Shown here in pieces: positions 9,040 to 17,650 of a stretch of DNA of 64,000 nt (the first letter of the stretch is position 1; the number at the start of each line of letters is the position of its first letter). The translations under genes and the position numbers were made by a program. Under the pieces are notes generated by a model. It was not told the DNA's origin, did no database searches, and was given only the letters and a program-made list of their open reading frames with translations. The stretch is from an uncultured Eubacteriales bacterium (GTDB lineage Bacteria > Bacillota > Clostridia > Oscillospirales > Oscillospiraceae), in NCBI GenBank assembly GCA_900079765.1, contig LT599017.1, positions 1,643,766-1,707,765 of the forward strand, given 5' to 3'.

Positions 9040-10125
9040 TCAGTAGAGCCCGATGGTCTCCAGAATGCGGTACACCTCGTCGGCGCGGACGCTCCAGGCG
9101 GCACCGGCGCCGTACTCCCGGCGGCGGTTTCTGGCCCAGTCCCCCGGTTCGGCCAAAGCCCGGCGGCATAGCTGGGAGAACTCCGCGGGGCTGTGGGCTG
9201 CGTAGACCACGTCGGGGAAGTCCTCCACCTGGTCCTCCCAGAGCATGGAGACGATGGGCTTTCCGGCGGAGAGGTACTGGTAGACGCGCTCGGGGATGAC
9301 GTCGCTCCCCACGTCCCCGCGGCGGAGGAGGTTCATGCACACGTCGAAGTGGGCGAGGTACTCGGGCAGCTCGGCCAGGGGCCGCTCCCCGGTGAAGATC
9401 ACGTTGGGCAGGGCCCGCAGGGTGGAGGCCAGCGGGTTTTTCTCCACCCGCCCCACCAGAACGAAGGCGCACCCCGTTAGATCCTGGGCGGCCTGGAGGA
9501 GAGGGGAGAGGTCGGTGTCCCGGTGGATGCGCCCCACCCAACCCAGGACGGGGGCCTTCAGGCCCTGCAGCTCAGGGGGCGTCTCCAGTCCCTCACGGCT
9601 GAACATAGGGAAGTTGACTCCGTTGGGCAGGAGAGCGATGTTATCGTTGCAGGGGGCCAAATGCTTGATGAGGCCCGGCGAGGCGGCAAAGATCACCTCG
9701 GCGGCCAGGGCCAGATCGCTCTCCCATTCCAGGGGGAGCTGGGGCCAGTCCTGGTCACAGTCGTACACCATGCCGCGCAGGGGGAGCTTGTCCAGCAGAT
9801 GGACCTGCTCCGGCGAGGTGGCCCAGAGGATGGGGTCCCGAAAGCGGTGGACGTCCAGTTTCTGCTGGATGAAACGGGCCAGCCTGCGGTGCTGCCGTTC
9901 CAGTAGGAGACTGTGTTGGGGCTCCACGTGCAAGACGGGGGGAAGGGTATATACCGTCACGCCGGGGCGGACCTGGCGGGCTGGCTTTTTGTGGGCCCGG
10001 CTCCCGATGGGACAGGAAGGCTCGAAGTAGAGGATCTTCGCGTCCCGCAGCCGGGACATCAGGTGCTGTGTCCGGGTGGGGGCGGCGCTCCAGGGAGAGG
10101 GGGCGAGGCAGATATATTGCTTCAA
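9040..10125 (-). CDS. glycosyltransferase (TuaH-like)
   Basis: A 361-residue glycosyltransferase of the GT-B fold. The sequence begins with a short nucleotide-fold strand (YICLAPSPWSAAPTRTQHLM), contains LGWVGRIHRDTDLSPLL and FVLVGRVEKNPLAS, and has the acceptor/donor site PERVYQYLSAGKPIVSM in its C-terminal half, which is typical of GT4-like enzymes. It resembles the proteins often found beside csaB and in teichuronic acid clusters. It lies 26 bases after the GT4-CsaB fusion gene on the same strand, so the two are probably cotranscribed and act on the same cell-wall polysaccharide. Sugar specificity is unknown. Confidence 0.85.
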   Translation of the reverse strand: MKQYICLAPSPWSAAPTRTQHLMSRLRDAKILYFEPSCPIGSRAHKKPARQVRPGVTVYTLPPVLHVEPQHSLLLERQHRRLARFIQQKLDVHRFRDPILWATSPEQVHLLDKLPLRGMVYDCDQDWPQLPLEWESDLALAAEVIFAASPGLIKHLAPCNDNIALLPNGVNFPMFSREGLETPPELQGLKAPVLGWVGRIHRDTDLSPLLQAAQDLTGCAFVLVGRVEKNPLASTLRALPNVIFTGERPLAELPEYLAHFDVCMNLLRRGDVGSDVIPERVYQYLSAGKPIVSMLWEDQVEDFPDVVYAAHSPAEFSQLCRRALAEPGDWARNRRREYGAGAAWSVRADEVYRILETIGLY

Positions 10126-10151
10126 GGAAAGGACCTCCGAACCAAGTAGTG

Positions 10152-12383
10152 TCAGGTGCTTAACAGCTTATCCGCCGCGGCGCTGTTGCGCCGCTCAACC
10201 TCCCGCAGGCGATCCACGCCGCCCGACAGGAACGCACTGTCCCCGATACGGGCGCAGGCGGCGTCCACGTGGGCGCAGAGACACTCCGCGGTAACCGTCT
10301 CCAGCTCGGAGTACAGGTCCTGGCCGATGTAAGAGAGGAAGGAGCTGATTTTTGGGTCGTACACCACGCCCACCAGGGGCACCCCCTGCCCTGCGGAAAA
10401 GACCAGCGCGTGCAGGCGCATGGAGACCACCACCTGCATCCGGGCGAAGAGGCCGATGGTGTGGTCGCTGCTGCCCGTGCTGCGCAAGATGTGGTAGGGT
10501 GCCTTTTTAATAAAAGTGGCGGCCTTTTCGGCGGCGGCCACGTCCAGGCGCCGCTCAATGGGCAGGAAGATGGGGGTTAGGCCGTATTTTTCCCAGGCGT
10601 AATCCGCGGCGGCGGCGAAGATGGAGGCCTTCTCCTCAAATCCCGGCCAGGGACGGAGGGTAAAGCCGATGTACTTGCCGTTCGGGTCCAGGCCCTCGTT
10701 CTCCAGTATGCCGTCCACCACCTCGGCAGGGGCGGCGGGGAGGATGACGGTGGGGTCGGCCGAGAGGATGATCTCGGGGTTGGTGACCCCCATCTGCGTA
10801 AGCTCCTCTTTAGAATGGGTGTCCCGCAAAGTAATGGTGTCTACCCGCTTCTGGAGGACGGAGGCCGCCCGAGCGCGATTGGAGGGGGAGCGGATGGGGC
10901 CGATGCCGCAGCCGTACATCTGGACCCGGTTACCCAAAAGCTTAGCCGCCGAGATGGTGAAGAGGTAGAACCAAAGGGAGCGGTGGCTGGTTACGTCCTG
11001 CATGAGGGAGCCGCCGCCGTTGATATAGAGCTTGGTTTTGTGCATCCTCCAGAGAAACTTGGGAAAGGCGAAGGTGTAGATGGACCGAACCCGGTAAGTG
11101 AGCCGGGTCTCGCTGGGTTTGCGGGAGAGGACCCAGACGGGAAGGTCCGGGTCGATCTGGCGCAGCTCGGTGACGATGGCCTCCAGAATCGCGTCGTCCC
11201 CAGCGTTGCCACGGCCGTACGCCCCGCAGACCAGCACGCCGTCCCGTTCCTTATACGCCCTGGCGCGGCGGCGGAGGATGATGTTGTAAATTTCAAGCTG
11301 GCGTTCCAAGGTGCTCTCCAGGGAGTAATTCGCCACGCCCTTCTGATAGAGCCGCTGGCCCATGTGGGCCCGGAGGGTAGCGTCGCTGGCCAGGGTAGTC
11401 AGGTGCCGGGCAAGACCCTGAACGTCCCCCGCCTCAAAGAGGAAACCGTTAACCCCGTGATCGATGAGGTAAGGGACGCCGCCCACCCGGCTGGCGACAG
11501 TGGGCAGCCCCGCCCTTGCCCCCTCGGTGAGGGAGTAGGGGAAGGTCTCGGACAGGGAAGTGAGGCAGCTGATGTCGATGGCGTGGTAGAAACTATCGGT
11601 GTCGGACTCCCAGCCCGCGAAACAGACCTCGTTCTTCACGCCCAGGGATTGGGCAAGGGCCTTGAGCTCGGCCATCTGCTCGCCGTCACCCGCGATGAGA
11701 AGGCGGAGCTGAGGGCAGGTCTCATGGGCGATGGCGTAGCCCCGGATGAGGGTGGGGAGATCCTTGACGGGATTCAGGCGGGCGGCAATACCCGCCACCA
11801 CACAGTCCTCGGGCCAGTCGGCCCCCACGCTCTTCCAGTACTCGGCGCGGCTGCGCTTTACCTCGCGGGGGGAGAAGTCCAGCCCATTATAGATGGGAAA
11901 AAGCTTGTCCGGGTCAAACCCTCGGGAGATGAGGAGGTCCACCATCGCATCGGACACGCCGATGCGGTAATCTAAAAGCCGCAGGGCGATGGTGTTGATG
12001 GTGCCGTAAGTGAGGCGGGAGAGGGGGCGGCCCATGTAGTCCAGCCGGTAATCCGAGTGGACGGTGGTCACAACCGGCAATCCGGTGGGGGCGCGCAGGA
12101 GGGCCCCCATCATGTTGCCCCGGGCACCGTGGCAGTGGATGATCTGATAGCCGCCCTCACGGATGAGCTTTTTCAGGGCCTGGAAGGTACGGATCAGGTT
12201 GCGCCCGGGCAGAACCACCGTAGGGATGCCCAGGGCGCGGGCCTCCTCGGTAAAGGGCCCTTCGACAAAGGTGACCATCGTGATCTCCACGCCGGGCGTG
12301 TTTTTTAAATTCATCAGCAGAGTATGGACATGGGTTTTGGCGCCGCCGCTGTCGCCGCCGGAGATAAGATGAATGACCTTCAT
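10152..12383 (-). CDS. csaB: glycosyltransferase GT4 / CsaB pyruvyl transferase fusion
   Basis: A 743-residue fusion. Residues 1-370 are a GT4 glycosyltransferase: HLISGGDSGGAKTHVHTLL at the N-terminus, GIAARLNPVKDLPTLI in the middle, and EGARAGLPTVASRVGGVPY at the donor site. Residues 385-743 are a CsaB-type polysaccharide pyruvyl transferase: GAYGRGNAGDDAILEA, YINGGGSLMQD, YGCGIGPI, and SMRLHALVF near the end. CsaB adds ketal pyruvate to secondary cell-wall polymers, which SLH-domain proteins bind. In most species the two activities are separate proteins. ATG 12383 follows GGAGGCACCT. The adjacent glycosyltransferase and the divergent DUF4330 gene fit a cell-wall locus. Confidence 0.9.
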   Translation of the reverse strand: MKVIHLISGGDSGGAKTHVHTLLMNLKNTPGVEITMVTFVEGPFTEEARALGIPTVVLPGRNLIRTFQALKKLIREGGYQIIHCHGARGNMMGALLRAPTGLPVVTTVHSDYRLDYMGRPLSRLTYGTINTIALRLLDYRIGVSDAMVDLLISRGFDPDKLFPIYNGLDFSPREVKRSRAEYWKSVGADWPEDCVVAGIAARLNPVKDLPTLIRGYAIAHETCPQLRLLIAGDGEQMAELKALAQSLGVKNEVCFAGWESDTDSFYHAIDISCLTSLSETFPYSLTEGARAGLPTVASRVGGVPYLIDHGVNGFLFEAGDVQGLARHLTTLASDATLRAHMGQRLYQKGVANYSLESTLERQLEIYNIILRRRARAYKERDGVLVCGAYGRGNAGDDAILEAIVTELRQIDPDLPVWVLSRKPSETRLTYRVRSIYTFAFPKFLWRMHKTKLYINGGGSLMQDVTSHRSLWFYLFTISAAKLLGNRVQMYGCGIGPIRSPSNRARAASVLQKRVDTITLRDTHSKEELTQMGVTNPEIILSADPTVILPAAPAEVVDGILENEGLDPNGKYIGFTLRPWPGFEEKASIFAAAADYAWEKYGLTPIFLPIERRLDVAAAEKAATFIKKAPYHILRSTGSSDHTIGLFARMQVVVSMRLHALVFSAGQGVPLVGVVYDPKISSFLSYIGQDLYSELETVTAECLCAHVDAACARIGDSAFLSGGVDRLREVERRNSAAADKLLST

Positions 12384-12403
12384 AGGTGCCTCCGAAAAAG
12401 TAC

Positions 12404-12432
12404 TTGTTCACTTGGGAGATTCATGGTACAAT
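12404..12432 (+). promoter_or_regulatory. promoter of the DUF4330 gene
   Basis: TTGTTC at 12404-12409 and TACAAT at 12427-12432 are 17 bases apart on the plus strand. A second TACAAT on the minus strand at 12452-12457 is a candidate -10 for the divergent csaB gene, with only a weak -35. Confidence 0.5.
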
Positions 12433-12513
12433 ACAACAAGCGTCTTTCCATATTGTATCATAGTTGTCCCCGTAAAAACAGGGGGAATTTACATTGCCTG
12501 GAGGTACCGTGCT

Positions 12514-13053
12514 ATGGCAGAGAAGAAAAAGTTCATCGACGAAAAAGGAAAGCTCTTCGGAAAAATTAACGTCATCGACCTGATCGTCCTGGCGCTCATC
12601 GCTGTCATCGTGGTGGTGCTGGGCATGAAGCTGGCAAACCGCGCCAGCGGCCTGCCAACCGAGGGGGAGGGCGTGCACCTGGAGTACACCGTGCTGGTGA
12701 GCCGTGTCTCTCAAGAGGTGTATGACTCAGTAGCCCAGCAGGTGGCGGCCGGCGGCGAGAACAACACCCTCATGGCCAACGGCGATATACTCACCGGCTG
12801 TACGGTGAAATCGATCACCTCTGCGCCCCATAGGGAGGCGGTAGAGAAGGCGGACGGCACCATCGTGCTCAGTGACGAGCCGGGCTACGTAGACGCCACC
12901 TTCGCCATCGAGGCGGTCATTACAAACCGGGTCACCCAGGCGGTCGGCACCCAGGAGATCCGTATCGGCAAGAGCCACATCGTCAAAACTAAGAGCTATG
13001 AGCTTATAAATGGCATCATCCTCACCTGCGAGACGGTGGAGGCGGGCCAATAG
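12514..13053 (+). CDS. DUF4330 membrane-anchored protein
   Basis: A 179-residue DUF4330 protein. It has a charged N-terminus (KKKFIDEKGKLFGKINVID), one membrane helix at about residues 22-45, and an outer domain with beta-strand character. The family has no known enzymatic role; it is often found beside csaB in Clostridia, which suggests involvement with the cell-wall polymer. ATG 12514 is chosen because GGAGG ends nine bases before it; the frame is open further upstream but without a ribosome site. A terminator hairpin follows. Confidence 0.85.
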   Translation: MAEKKKFIDEKGKLFGKINVIDLIVLALIAVIVVVLGMKLANRASGLPTEGEGVHLEYTVLVSRVSQEVYDSVAQQVAAGGENNTLMANGDILTGCTVKSITSAPHREAVEKADGTIVLSDEPGYVDATFAIEAVITNRVTQAVGTQEIRIGKSHIVKTKSYELINGIILTCETVEAGQ

Positions 13054-13067
13054 AAAGTCATCAAAAG

Positions 13068-13103
13068 CGCGGCGGGGGGAACACTCTCCGCCGCGTTTCT
13101 TTC
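13068..13103 (+). terminator. terminator after DUF4330 gene
   Basis: The stem CGCGGCGG/CCGCCGCG closes on a 12-base loop and is followed by TTTCTTTC. The ribosome site of the next gene starts within the same 15 bases, so read-through may occur. Confidence 0.7.
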
Positions 13104-13117
13104 AAAGGAGGTACTTT

Positions 13118-13687
13118 ATGCTGTCCGGTCTGATTGCCCTGGACGGGGGTCTTCTTCTGTGGATCCAGGAATTTATCCGTGTGGGGTTTTTAAACCCATT
13201 TTTTGTGTTTTATACCCACCTGGGAGACTTCGGGCTCCTCTGGATAGGGGCGTCCCTGATTCTACTCTGTTTTAAAAAGACCAGGCGGGCGGGGGCGCTG
13301 GGGCTGCTTGCCCTGGCCCTGGGGACCCTCTTCACCAACGTACTCCTTAAGCATCTGGTCGCCCGGCCCCGGCCCTGGCTGACGGTGGAGGGCCTTCAAT
13401 TCCTGGTGGTGGAGGGCGACCCCAACTCTTTCCCCTCGGGGCATACCTGCGCCGCCTTCGCGGCGGCGGGGGCCTGGTACAGGGCACTGCCAAAGCGGTG
13501 GATGGGAATTACCGCCCTCGCCCTGGCGGCGCTGATGGGGCTCTCCCGGCTCTATGTGGGGGTCCATTTCCCCTCCGACGTGCTGGCGGGAGCGCTGGTA
13601 GGCCTCTTCTCCGCGTGGCTGGCCCGGCGGCTGGGCCAGCGCTTGCCCATACTTGGAGAGGAGAGCGGAAACCATGGAGGACTGTGA
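13118..13687 (+). CDS. PAP2 family membrane phosphatase
   Basis: A 189-residue integral membrane phosphatase of the PAP2/undecaprenyl-diphosphatase-like family. The three signature parts are KHLVARPRP, PSGHTCAAF and SRLYVGVHFPSD, which give the catalytic His pair and Arg. There are about five hydrophobic segments. Likely substrates are lipid pyrophosphates such as undecaprenyl diphosphate or phosphatidate; they cannot be told apart here. ATG 13118 is preceded by AAAGGAGGTACTTT. It overlaps the following GNAT gene by 14 bases. Confidence 0.9.
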   Translation: MLSGLIALDGGLLLWIQEFIRVGFLNPFFVFYTHLGDFGLLWIGASLILLCFKKTRRAGALGLLALALGTLFTNVLLKHLVARPRPWLTVEGLQFLVVEGDPNSFPSGHTCAAFAAAGAWYRALPKRWMGITALALAALMGLSRLYVGVHFPSDVLAGALVGLFSAWLARRLGQRLPILGEESGNHGGL

Positions 13688-14174
13688 ACCTCTATTTTAC
13701 CTGCGTGCAGCCGCATCGGAGGATATCCTTCGGCTGGCGGAACTGTATAACTCCAATCTGGACTTTTTAAAGAGCCATCTGGGTACGGATAGGGTGACCG
13801 CCGATTTTATTCAAAAGGAACTGAACGAGATGGCGGGAGCCGGATTTCAGTCCTGCGTTCTTACTGACAGTAAAAGTGGGCAGATTATCGCTCTTTGCGA
13901 CTATCGGTTGGGGGAGGAGACCTATCTATCCCTGCTCATGCTTGACGGTGGGAGAAAGGGAAAAGGGCTTGGCCGCCGGGCCTATGGATATCTGGAGGAG
14001 ATTTTTCGCCGCGATGGAGCACGCCGGGTCCGTATTGACGTGGTGGATGGATATGCTGGGAATGTGGTCGGCTTTTGGGAAAAGCAGGGTTTCCTGTTTC
14101 AGGAGTATCTTGTCCTGAACTGGGACGGCCACCCCATGAGGGCGCGGGTCATGAAAAAAGAACTGATGGGATAA
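13674..14174 (+). CDS. GNAT family N-acetyltransferase
   Basis: A 166-residue GNAT protein. The acetyl-CoA loop is in GGRKGKGLGRRAYGYL at about residue 100 and the C-terminal strand in GFWEKQGFLFQEY. Its substrate is unknown. Starting at ATG 13674 places GGAGAGGAGAGCGG just upstream; an in-frame TTG at 13653 lies before that site. The overlap with the PAP2 gene implies coupled translation. A strong bidirectional terminator separates it from the ribosomal operon. Confidence 0.87.
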   Translation: MEDCEPLFYLRAAASEDILRLAELYNSNLDFLKSHLGTDRVTADFIQKELNEMAGAGFQSCVLTDSKSGQIIALCDYRLGEETYLSLLMLDGGRKGKGLGRRAYGYLEEIFRRDGARRVRIDVVDGYAGNVVGFWEKQGFLFQEYLVLNWDGHPMRARVMKKELMG

Positions 14175-14176
14175 AG

Positions 14177-14220
14177 GCATAAAAAAGGACTAGCCCATAG
14201 GGCTAGTCCCTTTTTTATGC
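14177..14220. terminator. bidirectional terminator (GNAT gene and rplL)
   Basis: A near-perfect inverted repeat, GCATAAAAAAGGACTAGCCC and its complement around ATA, has a T6 run on both strands. It ends the plus-strand GNAT unit and the minus-strand ribosomal operon. Confidence 0.92.
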
Positions 14221-14230
14221 TTAGAAAATC

Positions 14231-14605
14231 TTACTTCAGCTCGACCTTGGCGCCGACCTCTTCGATCTTCTTCTTCAGCTCCTCAGCCTCGTCCTTGCTG
14301 ACGGCTTCCTTAACAGCCTTGGGGGCAGCCTCAACCAGAGCCTTGGCCTCAGCCAGGCCCAGGCCGGTGATTTCGCGGACGACCTTGATGACCTTGATCT
14401 TCTCGGCGCCGATTTCGGTCAGCACCACGTCGAACTCGGTCTTCTCCTCAGCGGCGGGAGCAGCGGCGCCAGCGGCAGCAGGAGCGGCCATGGCGGCGGC
14501 GGACACGCCGAACTCCTCCTCCAGAGCGTGGACCAGCTCGGAGAGCTCCAGAACGGTCAGGGCCTTAACCTCTTCGATGAGGGCAGCAATTTTCTCGTTA
14601 GCCAT
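14231..14605 (-). CDS. rplL: ribosomal protein L7/L12
   Basis: The 124-residue stalk protein of the large subunit, which recruits translation factors. It has the N-terminal dimerisation helices ([20 protein letters not shown]), an Ala/Pro-rich hinge, and a C-terminal domain with [20 protein letters not shown] 14605 is preceded by AGGAGGTTCATTT. It lies 54 bases after rplJ, the usual order, and ends the operon. Confidence 0.98.
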   Translation of the reverse strand: MANEKIAALIEEVKALTVLELSELVHALEEEFGVSAAAMAAPAAAGAAAPAAEEKTEFDVVLTEIGAEKIKVIKVVREITGLGLAEAKALVEAAPKAVKEAVSKDEAEELKKKIEEVGAKVELK

Positions 14606-14659
14606 AATAAATGAACCTCCTAATATGGTTTTTCTTTCAATTTGGGTAGGTACACCGAA

Positions 14660-15196
14660 TTACTCGGCGGCAGGGGCTTCGGCGGGAGCGGCAACCTCGC
14701 CGCCCTTCTCGGCAATGGCCTTCAGGACGATGGCCAGGCTGGTGATGGGGGCTAGCATGGTACCCAGCACCTGGGCCTGCAGGACCTCCTTGGAGGGCAG
14801 CTCAGCCAGGGCGGTGATCTCGTTCAGGGAGAGGACCTTGCCGTCCATAAAGCCGGACTTGATGACAAACTTCGTGCCGTTGAACTGCTTGGCGAACTTG
14901 TTCACCACGCGCATGGGGGCGATGGGGTCGCCGTGGCTGACGGCCAGGGAAGTAGTGCCGTTAAGCACCTCGTCCAGACCATCCAGGCCCACGTTGTTGG
15001 CGGCGAAACGGATCAGGGTGTTCTTGATGACCGCATAATCTACGTCGTTCTTGCGCAGCTCGCTGCGCAGAGCGGTGTCCTCGGCCACCGTGATGCCCTT
15101 GTAGTCCACCAGCACGCCGCTGGCGGCGCTCTTCAGCTTCTCGGTCAGGTCGGCTACGATGGCCTGCTTCTCACTGAGAACTTTTGCGTTAGGCAT
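14660..15196 (-). CDS. rplJ: ribosomal protein L10
   Basis: A 178-residue L10 that anchors L7/L12 dimers to 23S rRNA. The start region (MPNAKVLSEKQ) and DYKGITVAEDTALRSELRK are typical, and the Ala/Glu-rich C-terminal helix binds L12. ATG 15196 follows GGAGGTGAATCCAAAA; the frame is open to 15265 but that stretch is the structured leader. Transcription starts from its own promoter at 15337-15365 through an L10 leader, besides read-through from rplA. Confidence 0.98.
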   Translation of the reverse strand: MPNAKVLSEKQAIVADLTEKLKSAASGVLVDYKGITVAEDTALRSELRKNDVDYAVIKNTLIRFAANNVGLDGLDEVLNGTTSLAVSHGDPIAPMRVVNKFAKQFNGTKFVIKSGFMDGKVLSLNEITALAELPSKEVLQAQVLGTMLAPITSLAIVLKAIAEKGGEVAAPAEAPAAE

Positions 15197-15224
15197 TTTT
15201 GGATTCACCTCCAGTAAAATAAAA

Positions 15225-15325
15225 GTGCTGTCTCGTATCCAAAGACACAAAACAGCACAAAACAAACGTTTTTCGCTGCATTCTCGGCAGGACTTACGGC
15301 GTGAAACGCCACCTGCTGTCTCTGA
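15225..15325 (-). promoter_or_regulatory. ribosomal protein L10 leader (autoregulatory) with attenuator
   Basis: The minus-strand transcript has the conserved L10-leader core: AGACAGCAGGTGGC, then a small GGCG/CGCC hairpin, then TCCTGCCGAGAATG (15283-15323). L10(L12)4 binds this fold and represses its own operon in Bacillota. Downstream, GTGCTGT pairs with ACAGCAC (15225-15258) and is followed by TTTTATTTTA, an attenuator-type terminator just before the rplJ ribosome site. Confidence 0.82.
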
Positions 15326-15336
15326 ACACTTTAAAC

Positions 15337-15365
15337 AGTATAACAGCCTGAAAACAGGTTGTCAA
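15337..15365 (-). promoter_or_regulatory. strong internal promoter for rplJ-rplL
   Basis: A perfect TTGACA (15360-15365 as complement) and TATACT (15337-15342) lie 17 bases apart on the minus strand, upstream of the L10 leader. Confidence 0.9.
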
Positions 15366-15382
15366 CTAAAAGTTTTGCGAGG

Positions 15383-15416
15383 GGCGGCGGGGGCAAGCCC
15401 CCCGCCCTACAAAGCC
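15383..15416. repeat. palindromic GC-rich intergenic repeat
   Basis: The block CGGCGGGGGCAAGCCC followed by CCCTACAAAGCC is shared with the segment at 53945-53977 inside polC (16 identical bases, then CCCTACAA). It is internally palindromic (GGGGGCAAGCCCCC) and sits just upstream of the rplJ promoter. It looks like one copy of a dispersed REP-like element. Confidence 0.55.
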
Positions 15417-15497
15417 TCGCAGAGTTTCCGCGTTAGCGGAAATAAGGTGTCGAGGGGCGGCCGCGACCAGTGCGCACACTGGCGCAGCCCCTCGTAT

Positions 15498-15522
15498 CTA
15501 GGGGGCATTGGATGCCCCCTAG
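15498..15522. other. perfect 11-bp hairpin after rplA
   Basis: CTAGGGGGCAT and its exact complement around TGG follow the rplA stop by six bases. No U run follows on the minus strand, so it may slow or protect the rplK-rplA message rather than fully terminate it. Confidence 0.6.
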
Positions 15523-15528
15523 AGTCTT

Positions 15529-16221
15529 TTAGACGAGTTTCGCGGAATTGATCTTCACGCCGGGGCCCATGGTGGAGGCGCAGACGCAGCTTCTCACGTA
15601 CTGGCCCTTGGCGGCGGAGGGCTTGGCCTTGATGATGGCACCCATGAGGGCGTTGAAGTTCTCGGTGAGCTTCTCAGGGCCAAAGGAGACCTTGCCGATG
15701 GGGCAGTGGATGATGTTGGTCTTGTCCAGGCGGTACTCGACCTTACCGGCTTTGATCTCGGTGACGGCCTTGGCAACGTCGGGGGTGACGGTGCCGGCCT
15801 TGGGGGAGGGCATCAGGCCCTTGGGGCCCAGAACCTTACCGAGGCGGCCCACCACGCCCATCATGTCGGGGCTGGCAACGACCACGTCGTAATCAAACCA
15901 GTTTTCTTTCTGGATCTTCTCGACCATGTCCATCTCGCCCACGAAGTCGGCGCCGGCGGCTTTGGCGGCCTCAGCCTTGTCGCCCTTGGCGAAGACCAGC
16001 ACGCGGGCAGTCTTGCCGGTGCCGTGGGGGAGGACGATGGCGCCGCGGACCTGCTGGTCGGCGTGGCGGGAGTCGACGCCCAGCTTCACATGGAGCTCGA
16101 CGGTCTCATCAAACTTGGCGGGAGCGGTCGTAACCACCAGGCCCATAGCCTCGGCGGTGTCATAGAGAACGCCCTTCTCGATCTTCTTGGCGCTCTCCTG
16201 GTATTTCTTGCCTCTAAACAT
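15529..16221 (-). CDS. rplA: ribosomal protein L1
   Basis: A 230-residue L1 of the ribosomal stalk, also a translational repressor in many bacteria. Segments such as [38 protein letters not shown] and [18 protein letters not shown] are characteristic. ATG 16221 follows AAGGAGGGAAATTAGA. It is 20 bases downstream of rplK and is followed by the perfect hairpin at 15498-15522. Confidence 0.98.
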   Translation of the reverse strand: MFRGKKYQESAKKIEKGVLYDTAEAMGLVVTTAPAKFDETVELHVKLGVDSRHADQQVRGAIVLPHGTGKTARVLVFAKGDKAEAAKAAGADFVGEMDMVEKIQKENWFDYDVVVASPDMMGVVGRLGKVLGPKGLMPSPKAGTVTPDVAKAVTEIKAGKVEYRLDKTNIIHCPIGKVSFGPEKLTENFNALMGAIIKAKPSAAKGQYVRSCVCASTMGPGVKINSAKLV

Positions 16222-16241
16222 TCTAATTTCCCTCCTTCGCC

Positions 16242-16667
16242 TTAGTCGCCCACCACGACGCCCATGGAGCGCGCCGTACCGGCGATCATTCTCATGGCGG
16301 CCTCTACGCTGGCGGCGTTGAGGTCAGGCATCTTGGTCTCGGCGATCTTGCGTACGTCCTCTTTGCTGATGGTGGCAACCTTCGTCTTGTTAGGGACGCC
16401 GGAGCCGGACTCGATGTTGCAGGCCTTCTTGATGAGGACGGGGGCAGGGGGGGTCTTGGTGATAAACGTAAAGGAGCGGTCGGCGTACACGGTGATGACC
16501 ACGGGGATAATGAGACCCATGTCATTCTTGGTGCGCTCATTAAACTCCTTGGTAAAAGCGGCGATGTTCACGCCGTGCTGACCGAGGGCAGGGCCAACGG
16601 GGGGAGCGGGGGTAGCCTTGCCCGCGGGAATCTGCAGTTTTACATAACCGGTGATTTTCTGTGCCAT
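16242..16667 (-). CDS. rplK: ribosomal protein L11
   Basis: A 141-residue L11 of the GTPase-associated centre. [20 protein letters not shown] near the N-terminus and the C-terminal rRNA-binding part with [10 protein letters not shown] are diagnostic. The start is ATG 16667, giving [10 protein letters not shown], with AGGAGGTGCTG upstream; the longer frame to 16679 would include that ribosome site. Confidence 0.98.
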   Translation of the reverse strand: MAQKITGYVKLQIPAGKATPAPPVGPALGQHGVNIAAFTKEFNERTKNDMGLIIPVVITVYADRSFTFITKTPPAPVLIKKACNIESGSGVPNKTKVATISKEDVRKIAETKMPDLNAASVEAAMRMIAGTARSMGVVVGD

Positions 16668-16734
16668 TTGAAACAGCACCTCCTACGATAAATGTGGTTG
16701 GAACGGCGCGGAAAAGCGCCTCCCACGCGCTGGG

Positions 16735-17259
16735 TCAGAGCTGAACGGGCTCGATCTGGTCGAGCTCCAGCTCCACGGGCGTCTCGCGCCCGAACATGGA
16801 AACCACCACCCGGACCTTGCCCCGGTCCAGGTCGATCTCCTCGACGGTGCCCAGGAAGGATTCCAGCGCGCCGTCGGTGATTTTTACATTGTCGCCCACC
16901 TGGTAGCCGACCACGATCTCCCGCTTTTCCACGCCCAGAGATGCGATCTCCTCCTCGGTGAGAGGGATAGCCTTGTTGCCCGAACCTACAAAGCCGGTTG
17001 CGCCGCGGACGTTGCGAACCAGATGCCAGGTCTCATCGGTCATGACCATCTTCACCAGCACGTAGCCGGGGAAGACCTTGCGCTCCACCGTCTTGGGGCC
17101 GTTATCGGTGATCTCGGTCACGGTTTCCATGGGAATGCGGACCTCCTGAATAAGATCCCTCATGCCGCGGTTCTCCACTGCCTTCTCAATGGAGGCCGAG
17201 ACAGTGTTCTCATAGCCGGAATAGGTATGCACTACATACCATTTCGCGTTTTCAGCCAT
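16735..17259 (-). CDS. nusG: transcription termination/antitermination factor NusG
   Basis: A 174-residue NusG. The NGN domain binds RNA polymerase (WYVVHTYSGYENTV, FPGYVLVKM, VRGATGFVGSGNKAIPL), and the C-terminal KOW domain reads VGDNVKITDGALESFLGTV. It lies ten bases after secE and before rplK, the conserved order. Confidence 0.97.
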   Translation of the reverse strand: MAENAKWYVVHTYSGYENTVSASIEKAVENRGMRDLIQEVRIPMETVTEITDNGPKTVERKVFPGYVLVKMVMTDETWHLVRNVRGATGFVGSGNKAIPLTEEEIASLGVEKREIVVGYQVGDNVKITDGALESFLGTVEEIDLDRGKVRVVVSMFGRETPVELELDQIEPVQL

Positions 17260-17269
17260 CTCCCGCTCC

Positions 17270-17608
17270 TTAACCGAAGAGGTCGATCAGCGCCCGGATG
17301 ATGGCGTTGGCCAGGGCATCGAAAACGCCGATAAAAATGCCGACGACGACCACGCAGAGGATCACGATGCCGGTGTTCTTCAGCGTCTGTTTCCAGCTGG
17401 GCCACTGAACCTTCTTCAGCTCGCTCTTCATTTCCTTGAACCACTTGGCGATACGCTTGAAGATGCTGGGCTTTTTGGACTTCTTGTCGTCGCCTTTGTC
17501 CTTGCCGGATTTGGCAGCCTTGGTCTTCTCAGCCTTTTCAGCCGTGGAAACGGACTCGGTGGTCTCGGTCTCCAGCTCGGAGAGCTCGTTTTTGTCGATT
17601 TCAGACAT
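17270..17608 (-). CDS. secE: preprotein translocase subunit SecE
   Basis: A 112-residue SecE. The first 50 residues are charged and Lys-rich, an extension beyond the 60-residue core seen in many Bacillota. The conserved core is FKEMKSELKKVQWPSWKQT followed by a single membrane helix of about 25 residues. It stabilises SecY in the membrane. ATG 17608 follows AGAAGGGTGTATCTGA. Confidence 0.95.
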   Translation of the reverse strand: MSEIDKNELSELETETTESVSTAEKAEKTKAAKSGKDKGDDKKSKKPSIFKRIAKWFKEMKSELKKVQWPSWKQTLKNTGIVILCVVVVGIFIGVFDALANAIIRALIDLFG

Positions 17609-17650
17609 TCAGATACACCCTTCTTTCTTCTGAACCTAAATTGGGGTTCA

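Noticed and set aside
8993-9541. N-terminal extension of the DUF1697 frame
   Set aside because: The extension is Arg/Pro/Gly-rich, overlaps the glycosyltransferase gene in another frame, and a proper ATG with ribosome site gives the normal length.
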